From the NCBI GenBank assembly GCA_029948415.1, contig JAJIZT010000001.1, positions 117,021 through 181,020 on the forward strand: a stretch of DNA of 64,000 bases. The letters run 5' to 3'. Shown piece after piece: positions 54,357 to 62,561 of the stretch. The number at the start of each line of letters is the position of its first letter. The stretch's first letter is position 1. The DNA comes from Cenarchaeum symbiont of Oopsacas minuta. GTDB lineage: Archaea > Thermoproteota > Nitrososphaeria > Nitrososphaerales > Nitrosopumilaceae. The notes below the pieces were generated by a model that saw nothing but the letters and a program-made list of their open reading frames with translations, searched no databases and was not told the origin of the DNA. The position numbers and the translations under genes were made by a program.

Positions 54357-55533
54357 ATGCGATTTTACCTCCTACCATAACAGCCCTTATTGATGAATTC
54401 GAAGCTCGATGTACTAGTGCAGCATATGGATCGTGCATCGGTTCCAAATCTATCGAGTGTTTTTCCATCAATATGCAGTCTGCTAACCTTTCTGATTCTA
54501 TAGAACCTATGGCTCTTTTGAGAATTTTACCTGCATTTACAGTCGCCATCTTTAGTATGTGTCTAGGTTCCATGTGCATTCTACGCGAAGCCATAGTTGC
54601 CTTCCATAGATAATCCATCTCACGGAATATATCAGGCGAGTTTATCATTACGTTATCTGTCCCAATTGCTACATTGCATCCTGCTTGACTCATTGCATAT
54701 ACATCAGGTAGTCCTTCCATAAGCGTTGCATTAGCTCTTGGGCACACCACAATACCTCGAGTTTTTTTTGCAGCAAGGCGTAGATCCGTTCTTGAAGCTT
54801 GTGTCATATGGACTAAAAAATCTGGTCTAAGAGCTAGAGCACGTATAATTTCAGATCTACCCGTTATTTCTCTAGAGACTCTGACACTATCACGTGTTTC
54901 CATGCAGTGTATGGCACGTATCTTTGGCATCTTTGAATACATTTGAAGCGTTGCATTGCTATGTTCATTAGCCCCGCTTATTCCAACTCCGTCACATTTT
55001 TTTAGCAACTCTGCAAGCTCTTGTACATATTCTCGAGCCCGTGTATGGTTTTGTCGTATTTGTTGTCTGTTTTGATAAAGATTGAGCCGTCCTAGAATTA
55101 TGGTGCGTATGGGAACATCCGAGACGGCATCACGAAGTAGGTTTATTCCAGCTAGACCATCTTCTCTAAAATCAACAAATGTAGTAATGCCATTTTTTAT
55201 CATACTCTTGCACGAAGCACGCATAAATGCAACAAGATGTTTTGGATTGCTCTCTGCAAGTATTTTGGATTTTATTCCGTATACGGGATGAACTTTTGAA
55301 TCAACTGACGCACCAAGTGCAATATCTTTACCTATGGAATCGCCTATATGCGTATGTGCGTTTATCATACCTGGTACTATGAGCAAACCTTCACAGTCTA
55401 TCGACGTTTCAGACGAACTTGCATGTATGTTTGAACCAATACGACCAAATCTTCCACGCACAATTTTGATGTTGGTAGATTCTACATAGCGCAACTCTTT
55501 GCCGATTAACGCACTTGTATTTTTTAAGAGCAA
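54343..55533 (-). CDS. Amidohydrolase (ATZ/TRZ-SAH/guanine deaminase type) in the riboflavin operon
   Basis: 396 residues. Metal and catalytic residues of the deaminase-type amidohydrolases are present: the HxH in INAHTHIGD, H and the catalytic E in IHCMETRD, H in FLVHMTQASR, CPRANATL and the metal-ligand Asp in AIGTDNVMINSPD. It is fused by overlap into the operon: 10 bases with arfA and 14 with arfC. Archaea need a formamide hydrolase (ArfB) and a still poorly defined deaminase between these two enzymes. This protein is the best local candidate for one of them, most simply the deaminase. Function inferred. Confidence 0.75.
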   Translation of the reverse strand: MLLKNTSALIGKELRYVESTNIKIVRGRFGRIGSNIHASSSETSIDCEGLLIVPGMINAHTHIGDSIGKDIALGASVDSKVHPVYGIKSKILAESNPKHLVAFMRASCKSMIKNGITTFVDFREDGLAGINLLRDAVSDVPIRTIILGRLNLYQNRQQIRQNHTRAREYVQELAELLKKCDGVGISGANEHSNATLQMYSKMPKIRAIHCMETRDSVRVSREITGRSEIIRALALRPDFLVHMTQASRTDLRLAAKKTRGIVVCPRANATLMEGLPDVYAMSQAGCNVAIGTDNVMINSPDIFREMDYLWKATMASRRMHMEPRHILKMATVNAGKILKRAIGSIESERLADCILMEKHSIDLEPMHDPYAALVHRASNSSIRAVMVGGKIAYGKI

Positions 55534-56270
55534 GGCAGCTCGTATATCCGAGGATTTTTACCATTAGAATCTCTCATTTTGCGTATGGTATCGAGCGACT
55601 CGGTGGCAAGACATGCTGCTTGACGGGATCTTTTGGCAGTTCCAATTCCACAATTAAGAGTTATTCCGCGTTCTTTTTTGACTTTGCTGATAAATTCAGC
55701 AACTGATTCTTTTGCACTAGGAGATGACACGATCATGAAATTATCTCCACCCATGAAGAAAGAGAGGGATTTTTTTGCCATGAAAAATTCTGACATGTAT
55801 GCGTATAGACTGAATATTGTTGAAGTGGTATCATATGGCGACAGTTTTTTTTGTGATTTGGTAAAGTTATCTATGTCAAGGTGCATTATAGTCACAAAAT
55901 CTCCATCACATGCCTCTCCACACACAGAATCATTTTTACCGTTGAGTTGAGATACTTTTCGTGCTTCATATGCGGCTAGATTTGCCTCGTATGGTGTGTT
56001 TGAACATCCTATGGAAAAAGAGAGTTTTGTACGTGGATCAAACATTCGTTTTTTTATTTTTTCATGTCCTTGAATATCTAATCCATTTGTTACAGCAAAA
56101 AATTCGTCTGCACGGTTGACAAACACAAGACAATTTTTTTCAGAAAAACTCTCCTGCAGATTTTTGTACAATGAGGCTTGAAGCATCTGTAAGATATGTT
56201 CTCTATCACTACCTAAAGTGAGAGTCCATGGTCCATACCCAATTATTTTGATAATGCACAACTGTATCAT
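55524..56270 (-). CDS. arfA: GTP cyclohydrolase III
   Basis: 248 residues, archaeal family that converts GTP to the formylated pyrimidine (FAPy), the first step of archaeal riboflavin/F420 synthesis. The double GGDEF-related fold shows SFSIGCSNTPYEANLAAYEARK, HLDIDNFTKSQ, and MGGDNFMIVSS. It replaces the bacterial GTP cyclohydrolase II (RibA). Overlaps both neighbours, ribH by four bases and the amidohydrolase by 10. Confidence 0.9.
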   Translation of the reverse strand: MIQLCIIKIIGYGPWTLTLGSDREHILQMLQASLYKNLQESFSEKNCLVFVNRADEFFAVTNGLDIQGHEKIKKRMFDPRTKLSFSIGCSNTPYEANLAAYEARKVSQLNGKNDSVCGEACDGDFVTIMHLDIDNFTKSQKKLSPYDTTSTIFSLYAYMSEFFMAKKSLSFFMGGDNFMIVSSPSAKESVAEFISKVKKERGITLNCGIGTAKRSRQAACLATESLDTIRKMRDSNGKNPRIYELPCS

Positions 56271-56683
56271 GTTTTTACCTTCACAAGCTCTGAATGTATT
56301 TTTATCGCTGCTTCCACTGCGCGTTCAGCTACTGGTCTTGTGCGCGCATATGCCTGTCTCTTTTGCATACCCGGACCGCTTATTCCAAGCGTGACTGGTT
56401 TGTGATGTTTTATTGAAAGTTCCATAAGAGTTTTCGCTGTTGCATTTGCAATAACTTCATCATGTTTTGTCTTACCATGTATTATGGCTCCAAGTGTAAT
56501 TACTGCATCAACATCGTTTCTTTCAAGTAGTGCATCTACCACTACAGGCATATCATATGTGCCAGGCACGTGACTTGTAGCAGTTATGATTACATCTAAT
56601 GACTGTGCTCTCTCACGAGCAATCGACAACATACGAGAGGTTATCTCGTTGTTAAATTCTGAAACAATAATTGCTATTTTCAT
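56267..56683 (-). CDS. ribH: 6,7-dimethyl-8-ribityllumazine synthase
   Basis: 138 residues. Condenses the ribityl-pyrimidine with dihydroxybutanone phosphate. Landmarks are VSEFNNEITSRML, HVPGTYDMPVV and the catalytic GAIIHGKTKHDE. It follows ribB by three bases and overlaps arfA, third in the riboflavin operon. Confidence 0.93.
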   Translation of the reverse strand: MKIAIIVSEFNNEITSRMLSIARERAQSLDVIITATSHVPGTYDMPVVVDALLERNDVDAVITLGAIIHGKTKHDEVIANATAKTLMELSIKHHKPVTLGISGPGMQKRQAYARTRPVAERAVEAAIKIHSELVKVKT

Positions 56684-56686
56684 GAT

Positions 56687-57352
56687 TTACACCTTTGCAT
56701 GCTCTAATAATTCAGCTCCATCCACAAAAGGAATATCATTCTGTTTGGCATATTTTGAGGCTTTGTCAAATGAGAGTGCTGTATAAGTTTGAGCATCCAT
56801 CATTTCACAAATTATGGAGACAGGAGATAACCCTGCTACTTTTAACAGATACACTGACATTTCTGTATGCCCACGTCTCTCTGTAAGCATGCCCTTTGAA
56901 GCAAGTAACAATGGCAAGTGTCCGGGAGTAACAAACGAGGAAACAAACTTTTCCTTCAAATTTGTCTTACCGTATAGACTCGCAATTTCACGTGCGGTAA
57001 GTGCTCTATCACTGTCCGTTATACCAGTATACGTATGACGGTGGTTCACATGTATGGAAAAAGATGGTCGATCTCCATAAGGAGAACGGTTTGGAATCAT
57101 TTTGTGTAGTTTGGGATCTAGCGAATCTTTTAACATATCATGCATATACTTTAGACCTAGATTTTTACCGAATTGACCGTCAAGTGCAAGGCATATGAGT
57201 CCTCCACCATGTTGACGCATTCGAGCTATATGTTCAGGTTCTGCCATTTGGGCTGCAACAACCATGTCGATCTCATTCTCACGCTCTTTTGAGTCATACA
57301 AGAGGATGAATTTACCGCATCGTAACGATTCAATGGCGTGCTCTAGTGTCAT
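56687..57352 (-). CDS. ribB: 3,4-dihydroxy-2-butanone 4-phosphate synthase
   Basis: 221 residues from ATG 57352; the longer frame extends upstream through the intergenic palindromes and would be odd for the family. Converts ribulose 5-phosphate to the four-carbon unit of lumazine. Motifs: FILLYDSKERENEIDMV with the acidic metal ligands, HGGGLICLAL, TGITDSDRALTA, and RRGHTEMSVYLLKVAG. No GTP cyclohydrolase II domain is fused, consistent with use of ArfA. Confidence 0.93.
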   Translation of the reverse strand: MTLEHAIESLRCGKFILLYDSKERENEIDMVVAAQMAEPEHIARMRQHGGGLICLALDGQFGKNLGLKYMHDMLKDSLDPKLHKMIPNRSPYGDRPSFSIHVNHRHTYTGITDSDRALTAREIASLYGKTNLKEKFVSSFVTPGHLPLLLASKGMLTERRGHTEMSVYLLKVAGLSPVSIICEMMDAQTYTALSFDKASKYAKQNDIPFVDGAELLEHAKV

Positions 57353-57393
57353 GTAGACTGTTGTTAAGATTCGGATTATAAAGCTAACTTGTA

Positions 57394-57419
57394 TATTGGT
57401 TATTACCAAAATATTGGTA
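57394..57419. promoter_or_regulatory. Three TTGGT/ACCAA half-sites between ribE and ribB
   Basis: TTGGT (57396-57400), ACCAA (57405-57409) and TTGGT (57415-57419) alternate in orientation with 4-5 base gaps, forming two overlapping inverted repeats; TACCAA-N4-TTGGTA at 57404-57419 is perfect. The stretch sits between the ribE stop and ribB start. It may be an operator for a flavin-responsive regulator or an internal terminator hairpin. Confidence 0.4.
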
Positions 57420-57423
57420 GTAT

Positions 57424-58008
57424 CTAGGCGTCCAAAACGTATTTGCCAAGTATATCCGTCTCGATGTTTACCATGTCCCCGACCTTTTTGTGTTGAAAGT
57501 TTGTAGCTAATATCGTATGTGGTATGAGACATACTGATGCTTTTGATTTATTTGTATCAACTACAGTTAGACTAATCCCATCTATTGCTATGGAACCTTT
57601 TTTGACTATAAATTTGACGAGTGGTTTTGGAACATCAAACCAGACACATATCTGACTAGGTTCTTTGATAATATTTTTAACAGTACCTACACCATCTACA
57701 TGTCCTAGAACAAAGTGGCCATCCATTCTGCTACCAGCTTTGACGCTACGTTCAATATTTAATGAATCCCCAATTTTTAGTAAACCCAATGATGTATTTT
57801 TTGCAGTCTCATCAATCATTTCAAAATTACATACGTTTCTGATCTTTTTGATCACTGTAAGACATACACCGTTTAATGCTACACTTTCTCCTATTTTGAG
57901 TCCCTTTGAATGTTTACCTAAATCTACAGAGATTCCTATTGCGCTACGAGTTTTTGTCTTGTCAATTTTTTTTACTTTTCCTATACCTCCGATTATTCCT
58001 GTAAACAT
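57424..58008 (-). CDS. ribE: Riboflavin synthase, alpha-type
   Basis: 194 residues of the trimeric, two-barrel bacterial/eukaryotic type: MFTGIIGGIGKVKKI opens it, each half carries the GESVALNGVCLTV / IAIDGISLTVV pair, and KAGSRMDGHFVLGHVDGVG is the signature. It dismutates lumazine to riboflavin. Many archaea use an unrelated pentameric RibC instead, so the mixture with ArfA/ArfC is notable. First gene of the riboflavin operon, with a TATA box about 25-32 bases upstream. Confidence 0.92.
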   Translation of the reverse strand: MFTGIIGGIGKVKKIDKTKTRSAIGISVDLGKHSKGLKIGESVALNGVCLTVIKKIRNVCNFEMIDETAKNTSLGLLKIGDSLNIERSVKAGSRMDGHFVLGHVDGVGTVKNIIKEPSQICVWFDVPKPLVKFIVKKGSIAIDGISLTVVDTNKSKASVCLIPHTILATNFQHKKVGDMVNIETDILGKYVLDA

Positions 58009-58030
58009 TACAAAATATGTTATTTGTTTG

Positions 58031-58045
58031 CTATAAAATTATTTG
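58031..58045 (-). promoter_or_regulatory. TATA element of the riboflavin operon
   Basis: The minus strand reads AATTTTATAG about 23-32 bases before the ribE ATG, giving a leaderless or very short leader. There is no room or sequence for an FMN riboswitch. Confidence 0.45.
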
Positions 58046-58114
58046 CCGTTACCACAACATTTTCACATAATATATGCCATCTATGGGAATTTCATTTCAC
58101 ATAGTATGACATTT

Positions 58115-58462
58115 TTAGGGGAAGTTACGAATGAATTTTCTATTACTATAGTATGCATCAAGATGTAACAAACCAAAGATTACTGCAATCACACTCATAT
58201 ATCCAAAATTTGGAAACCCAGACATCACGGTGGTGATAAGCAACACAAAACCCAAATCTACTAACGCTTGTATGGGAACAGCAAACAAACCTAGTTTTGT
58301 ATACAGAACAGAAAATACTATATTACTTTCATAGTGTATCATGCGCTTATTGAGAATAGTATATGCTGCATCACATACAAAACATACAAACCATATGCTA
58401 AAAAACCCTACAGTAACCATTATTGGAATTTGTATATTATAATATTCTAAAAGAATAAGCAT
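58115..58462 (-). CDS. Integral membrane protein, possibly missing its natural start
   Basis: 115 residues from the only in-frame ATG (58462), with three hydrophobic helices (about 14-35, 50-65, 66-95) and a basic end YYSNRKFIRNFP. The frame stays open upstream for about 70 bases without another start and encodes a further plausible basic-plus-hydrophobic stretch (KRKKIAFALPVATSIPA), so a start codon may have been lost or be unusual (ATA/ATT). No family recognised. Confidence 0.5.
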   Translation of the reverse strand: MLILLEYYNIQIPIMVTVGFFSIWFVCFVCDAAYTILNKRMIHYESNIVFSVLYTKLGLFAVPIQALVDLGFVLLITTVMSGFPNFGYMSVIAVIFGLLHLDAYYSNRKFIRNFP

Positions 58463-58535
58463 TGCTGGAATACTTGTGGCTACAGGTAGGGCAAAGGCGA
58501 TCTTTTTACGTTTGTGATCTATGTTGTTTCACACA

Positions 58536-58805
58536 CTATCCTTTGGTCCACTCGAGCTTTATCACGCCAATTATTCCCCCTACCACAACCATTACTCCTC
58601 CAACAAATTTCAACGCAGTAGACGCTTGAGTCCACATGGCCGCCCATGAATTTGGGACGTTTTGTGGATTGCTAAAATCTATCCCCAAAAACCACTCGAT
58701 GGTTTCTGGTAAAATTGCTATTATGATTCCAGCCATAATGGAGCTTGATATTATTCCCATCCATTTGCCCTTGTCTTCTTCACCAACCATTGTCTTTTCA
58801 TACAT
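58536..58805 (-). CDS. Small two-helix membrane protein
   Basis: 89 residues: charged start, helix about 17-38, a loop with NPQNVPNSWAAMW, and a second helix (LKFVGGVMVVVGGIIGVIKL), ending TKG. No cysteine or catalytic motif. It is 73 bases upstream of the previous membrane gene and 42 bases downstream of the PH-like gene. Confidence 0.55.
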   Translation of the reverse strand: MYEKTMVGEEDKGKWMGIISSSIMAGIIIAILPETIEWFLGIDFSNPQNVPNSWAAMWTQASTALKFVGGVMVVVGGIIGVIKLEWTKG

Positions 58806-58847
58806 ATGAATATAGTATGCAATTCACATTTAAGAAACAAAATACAT

Positions 58848-59564
58848 TTAGATCAAAAAATAATCTATTCTTTGCTGACCTGCAGCAGGTGCATGTCTTG
58901 CCGCGGCAATCTCTGCAGTAACCATCTCACGGGTAAGTGAGGGTAATAACATGTAAAATAATTTTCCTTTTTTTACAATTTGCACGGATGGAAATCCTAA
59001 AATTATTTTTATTTTTTCTTTTTTTGCTACAATCCCGTCACAATCCCCTGTCTGATCTTGGTATTTTATTTGATGTGGTCTTTTGCGCAGATCATCATTG
59101 CGTACAAAGTATGGATTTAAAGTGACATATATCTTTCGTGCCTCATCAAACCAACAATCATGCCAAACAAATTTGTCTGGCACTGATGATGGAACTCTTT
59201 TCGAACGTACTAGCTCACGCGTTGGTGTATCGATTTGCCAGTCCACAGGATCATTATAGCTCGAAAATGATCCATCAAACTCTGCCTTGGCTGCACACAT
59301 TCTTTCATATACTTTATCTGATTCTTTTGTTGTAATATCTAGACTGTTGTTCTTGTTAGAGAATTCTTTCCATTGTATGCGCAGTTTGTCATCTCTAGAA
59401 TATTTTATATTTATAATCTCTGGATATAGCAGATCCAATATGGCACCCGTTTTGCGTGTGTGTACTGCTAATCCAAAATTTGTCACAATAATTACTCCGT
59501 TACCGTATTTTGTTCTTGCAAATACAGAAAAGATCTCTTCTTCTCCTTGATTCAACGGTTTCAT
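58848..59564 (-). CDS. Protein with N-terminal PH/GRAM-like domain
   Basis: 238 residues from ATG 59564 (59609 would add 15). The first ~100 residues repeat the strand-strand-helix pattern of the secretion-operon protein at 33190-33570: VIIVTNFGLAVHTRKTGAIL, YPEIINIKYSRDDKLRIQW, then a helix VYERMCAAKAEF. The C-terminal part carries a second beta region (FYMLLPSLTREM). Likely cytosolic and membrane- or protein-binding. Confidence 0.6.
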   Translation of the reverse strand: MKPLNQGEEEIFSVFARTKYGNGVIIVTNFGLAVHTRKTGAILDLLYPEIINIKYSRDDKLRIQWKEFSNKNNSLDITTKESDKVYERMCAAKAEFDGSFSSYNDPVDWQIDTPTRELVRSKRVPSSVPDKFVWHDCWFDEARKIYVTLNPYFVRNDDLRKRPHQIKYQDQTGDCDGIVAKKEKIKIILGFPSVQIVKKGKLFYMLLPSLTREMVTAEIAAARHAPAAGQQRIDYFLI

Positions 59565-59619
59565 CGTATCCAAAGTATTGTTTGTATATAACACGAACAT
59601 TAAACGCATATGCGTATTG

Positions 59620-59826
59620 TTATGACCATGATTGTGGATTCTTTTTCCAAATCTGTTTTCCGTCTATAAACACGGAATTTTCCTCTTCAAATACCGTATG
59701 CCATTTGCCGTTGGTGGGGAAGATCCTATCCATTTCGGTTATCTTGTCATGTGTTGGACGAGTGTTTGTTATGGCTCCCCATTTCATGTTTGGAATTTTT
59801 GGCATTATTTCGTTAATATCTCGCAA
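59620..59826 (-). CDS. Small protein, possibly coding
   Basis: A 68-residue frame with TTG start at 59826, one base after the stop of the 567-residue exported protein, ending before the PH-like gene. Sequence is polar with NMKWGAITNTRPTHDK and VFIDGKQIWKKNPQ, a natural-looking composition. Tight packing between two genes favours it being real, but there is no other support. Confidence 0.4.
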   Translation of the reverse strand: MRDINEIMPKIPNMKWGAITNTRPTHDKITEMDRIFPTNGKWHTVFEEENSVFIDGKQIWKKNPQSWS

Positions 59827-59827
59827 A

Positions 59828-61531
59828 TTATTGACTCACCACCAAGTTGCCATTCTCTATTAGATATTGCAATGCTCCAACAAATGTTCCATCATCTATC
59901 TCTCCTGTAGACCACCATCCAGCGTTTGACTTTACCCATTCGGGTATTACATTGTCTGTAGATTCACTCTGTGGTGTTGCTGGTATTAGGATGATCTCCA
60001 TTTTTACCAAATATTGCAATGCTCCAACAAATGTTCCATCATCTATCTCTCCTGTAGACCACCATCTAGCGTTTGACTTTACCCATTCGGGAATCATAAT
60101 ATCTGTCTGTTTATCTTCAAAATCAGTCTTGATCTCTGTCATAGGACTTGCGCCAACTTCTATAAATGCAGAACCAATACCTGCATATTTTGGATCAAAA
60201 TCAAGTCCCATCGTGCCCTGACCAATAATTGCAACATCTAATCGGTAAATTTTATCGTCAGGTATTCTTAACACCTGTGTGTCTATTCCTTCAAAAGCCA
60301 ATATTCCAAGATTTTGTGGATCGTTACCAACATCTTGTGTAATAATTTGATTTGATTTGTGTTCTGAAAGAATGTACGCATACCGGACATTGCGTATAAT
60401 TTCATCTTTGGCATCAAAGAATGTAATTTGGAATGGTATTTCGTCTCTAGAGCCATATGAGGAATCCCAAGATATCTCCACGGCGGCACCATTGTTTTCC
60501 TTTGTATTCTCATTCATCAAATAAAAATCAACAATATTTTTTGATATTTCTGAACTGGGTACCAATTTGAAATTCATCTCGTCTCGTTCTTCATGTTCAG
60601 GACCTAAAAGTTCATTTATACGTTTTAATTCGTTATTTGTAACCAAAAAATGAATTACATTTATGTTCTCTTCCTTGAAGGTATAAGGATCCAAAACCAA
60701 TACTCTCTGATCCACTTCGACTCCATCTATGTATCCTTTGAATTGTTTTTCATTACCAAACGGCGTAAACGTATTTGGAATTTGTATCTCCTCGTGAACT
60801 AGCGCTACTTGAGATATATATTCTGGAGACCAGTTAAATGGCATATTGAATGATATTGCATCATCGGATTCGTTGTATTCAAAATTCTCGATCTCATCAT
60901 AGTATGTCTTTATCACTACATCTACTTCTGCTGAAGCTGTCTGTATACTAAATAGCTGTTCTTGAGCTATACTGATAAAAGTATCATAAGAGATATCATT
61001 TGCAATCAAAGTTTTTGGACTAGTAGCACCTTCTATGTCTACGCGTATGTTGTACAATCCTCCTTTGTCAAAGAGTGGTCCTTTTATTACTAGTTGTTCT
61101 CCAATGCGGGCATAAAGAGCTCCTACAGACACGGGATGTTCTGCTCCATAGTATTTGGTGCATTTTGAAAGCTTGATCTCATCACAATTGTATGTAGGAC
61201 GTATATTAATATCCAAATTCCCATCGACATCGTAATACAAGTTTCTTGCAAGAAGCTGATCGCTCCGCCACACTTCAACCCTGTACGTCACTTTTTCAAG
61301 GTTTTGATCTGTATCTAGATTAAAGAATCGTATAGATATATTCGCATCATCAATAGTGCCTACAGTAATATCCGAAGGTGTCATATTGGCACTTATTGTT
61401 ATATTCTCTCCATCAAAGTTTATCGGAGGTGCAACATCTCCACCGAGACCATGTCCTGCTGCATTTCCAATAAAGAATGGACATATGGCAAGTACAATAT
61501 ATGCAAATAGTGTCAATTTCATATATGTCAA
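59828..61531 (-). CDS. Exported protein with two C-terminal WVKSNAxWW repeats
   Basis: 567 residues. Signal peptide (about 3-25), a beta-rich region with two cysteines (YNCDEIKLSKC) and, after residue about 475, two copies of a ~36-residue module: IPEWVKSNARWW / STGEIDDGTFVGALQYL and IPEWVKSNAGWW / STGEIDDGTFVGALQYL. The module is common in exported thaumarchaeal proteins, where it is usually at the C-terminus or linked to copper domains; its job is unclear. The two copies are nearly identical as DNA, 147 bases apart. Confidence 0.75.
   Translation of the reverse strand: MTYMKLTLFAYIVLAICPFFIGNAAGHGLGGDVAPPINFDGENITISANMTPSDITVGTIDDANISIRFFNLDTDQNLEKVTYRVEVWRSDQLLARNLYYDVDGNLDINIRPTYNCDEIKLSKCTKYYGAEHPVSVGALYARIGEQLVIKGPLFDKGGLYNIRVDIEGATSPKTLIANDISYDTFISIAQEQLFSIQTASAEVDVVIKTYYDEIENFEYNESDDAISFNMPFNWSPEYISQVALVHEEIQIPNTFTPFGNEKQFKGYIDGVEVDQRVLVLDPYTFKEENINVIHFLVTNNELKRINELLGPEHEERDEMNFKLVPSSEISKNIVDFYLMNENTKENNGAAVEISWDSSYGSRDEIPFQITFFDAKDEIIRNVRYAYILSEHKSNQIITQDVGNDPQNLGILAFEGIDTQVLRIPDDKIYRLDVAIIGQGTMGLDFDPKYAGIGSAFIEVGASPMTEIKTDFEDKQTDIMIPEWVKSNARWWSTGEIDDGTFVGALQYLVKMEIILIPATPQSESTDNVIPEWVKSNAGWWSTGEIDDGTFVGALQYLIENGNLVVSQ
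59864..60095 (-). repeat. Two ~82-base near-identical repeats inside the exported protein
   Basis: The segment beginning ATATTGCAATGCTCCAACAA at 59864 recurs at 60011, 147 bases (49 codons) away, with a single visible difference (CATCCAGCG versus CATCTAGCG). It encodes the repeated GALQYL...WVKSNAxWW module. High DNA identity implies recent duplication or gene conversion. Confidence 0.75.
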
Positions 61532-61613
61532 CTAGTACAAACAACCATATTTACTTATCGTGGTAAGCTATGTACAAACGAGGATTTTTAACACCAATGA
61601 AACAAAAACTTGC

Positions 61614-62429
61614 ATGAATACATTGTTATTCTTACTCACACTGATTTTATTTTCATCCGTTCAACTAGATCCCATATATGCGGAAATATCTTCAACTGAA
61701 AAAGGAACACTTGATGTAGATCTTGTAGTTGAAACCTCAAAAGATGATCCGTTTCAGTCAAAATTAAAAATAGATTTTTTAAATCCAATTACTGGAAAAA
61801 CGCAAGAACATATTGACTATAGAATTACAGTATTTGATGAATCTGAAAATAATGTGTTCGGTCCTATACCATTTACCCACACATCCGTTGGTTCTGTAAC
61901 AATACCTATCGAAATTGCCCAAAACGAGAAGCATCGTGTATTAATAGAAGTGGTAGGTATACTCTTCCAACCTATAGACTCGGAGACTGTTACATTTGTA
62001 ATAAATGATATGGCAACAGAGCTAGAGAACGGAGGATGTTTGATTGCAACTGCAGCATATGGTTCTGAGCTTGCCCCACAAGTTCAACAATTACGACACA
62101 CAAGAGACATGATATTGCAAAATTCTGATTCAGGATCTACATTTATGAGATTGTTTAATGCTATATACTATACTTTCTCTCCTTCTATAGCTGATTTTGA
62201 AAGAGAGAATGAACTTTTTAGAGAAACAATGCGAGCGTATATCACTCCAATGATTGTAATTCTATCCATCATGGATAATGCTGATTCTGAAACACAGATC
62301 ATAGCATATGGAACGAGTGCCATATTGTTAAATGTGATAATTTACATGGCATTACCTATAGTAGTGGCCATTTTGATGCATAAAAAGATCTCAAAGATAG
62401 TGCATACAACCGTGCGTCATAATGTCTAA
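61614..62429 (+). CDS. Exported/membrane protein with CFI-box-like CLIATAAYG motif
   Basis: 271 residues from ATG 61614 (a GTG at 61560 also in frame). A signal peptide (MNTLLFLLTLILFSSV) is followed by a beta domain of about 110 residues, then the motif GGCLIATAAYGSELAPQVQQL at about 141-161, a recurrent CFI-box feature of proteins from thaumarchaea and some bacteria, and two C-terminal helices (ITPMIVILSIM; AILLNVIIYMALPIVVAIL) with a basic end. Function unknown; divergent from the 567-residue gene. Confidence 0.65.
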   Translation: MNTLLFLLTLILFSSVQLDPIYAEISSTEKGTLDVDLVVETSKDDPFQSKLKIDFLNPITGKTQEHIDYRITVFDESENNVFGPIPFTHTSVGSVTIPIEIAQNEKHRVLIEVVGILFQPIDSETVTFVINDMATELENGGCLIATAAYGSELAPQVQQLRHTRDMILQNSDSGSTFMRLFNAIYYTFSPSIADFERENELFRETMRAYITPMIVILSIMDNADSETQIIAYGTSAILLNVIIYMALPIVVAILMHKKISKIVHTTVRHNV

Positions 62430-62464
62430 ACAGCAATGTATAGTTTTTATAAAAGTTGAATATA

Positions 62465-62558
62465 GTGTACTGAATGAGGTCATGTCCCTGTCCATAATTA
62501 TTAAGAAAGTCATACATTTACGCATAAAATTACAGAGTAGGTGACCTCGTACGTGTAC
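62465..62558 (+). ncRNA. Conserved foldable element, copy 2, upstream of the tandem cupredoxin
   Basis: End arms GTGTACTGAATGAGGTCA and TGACCTCGTACGTGTAC pair over the inner GAGGTCA/TGACCTC and an outer GTAC/GTAC. The 59-base interior matches copy 1 in length and at 50/59 positions (TGTCCCTG, ATAATTAT, AAGAAAGT, CATTTACGCATAAAA, ACAGAGTAG). It ends three bases before the ATG, so it would lie in the 5' leader or be a DNA-level operator. Orientation relative to the gene is the same as in copy 1. Confidence 0.65.
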
Positions 62559-62561
62559 TTG

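Noticed and set aside
57353-57423. FMN riboswitch before riboflavin genes
   Set aside because: None of the conserved FMN-riboswitch motifs is present and the gap is only about 70 bases.
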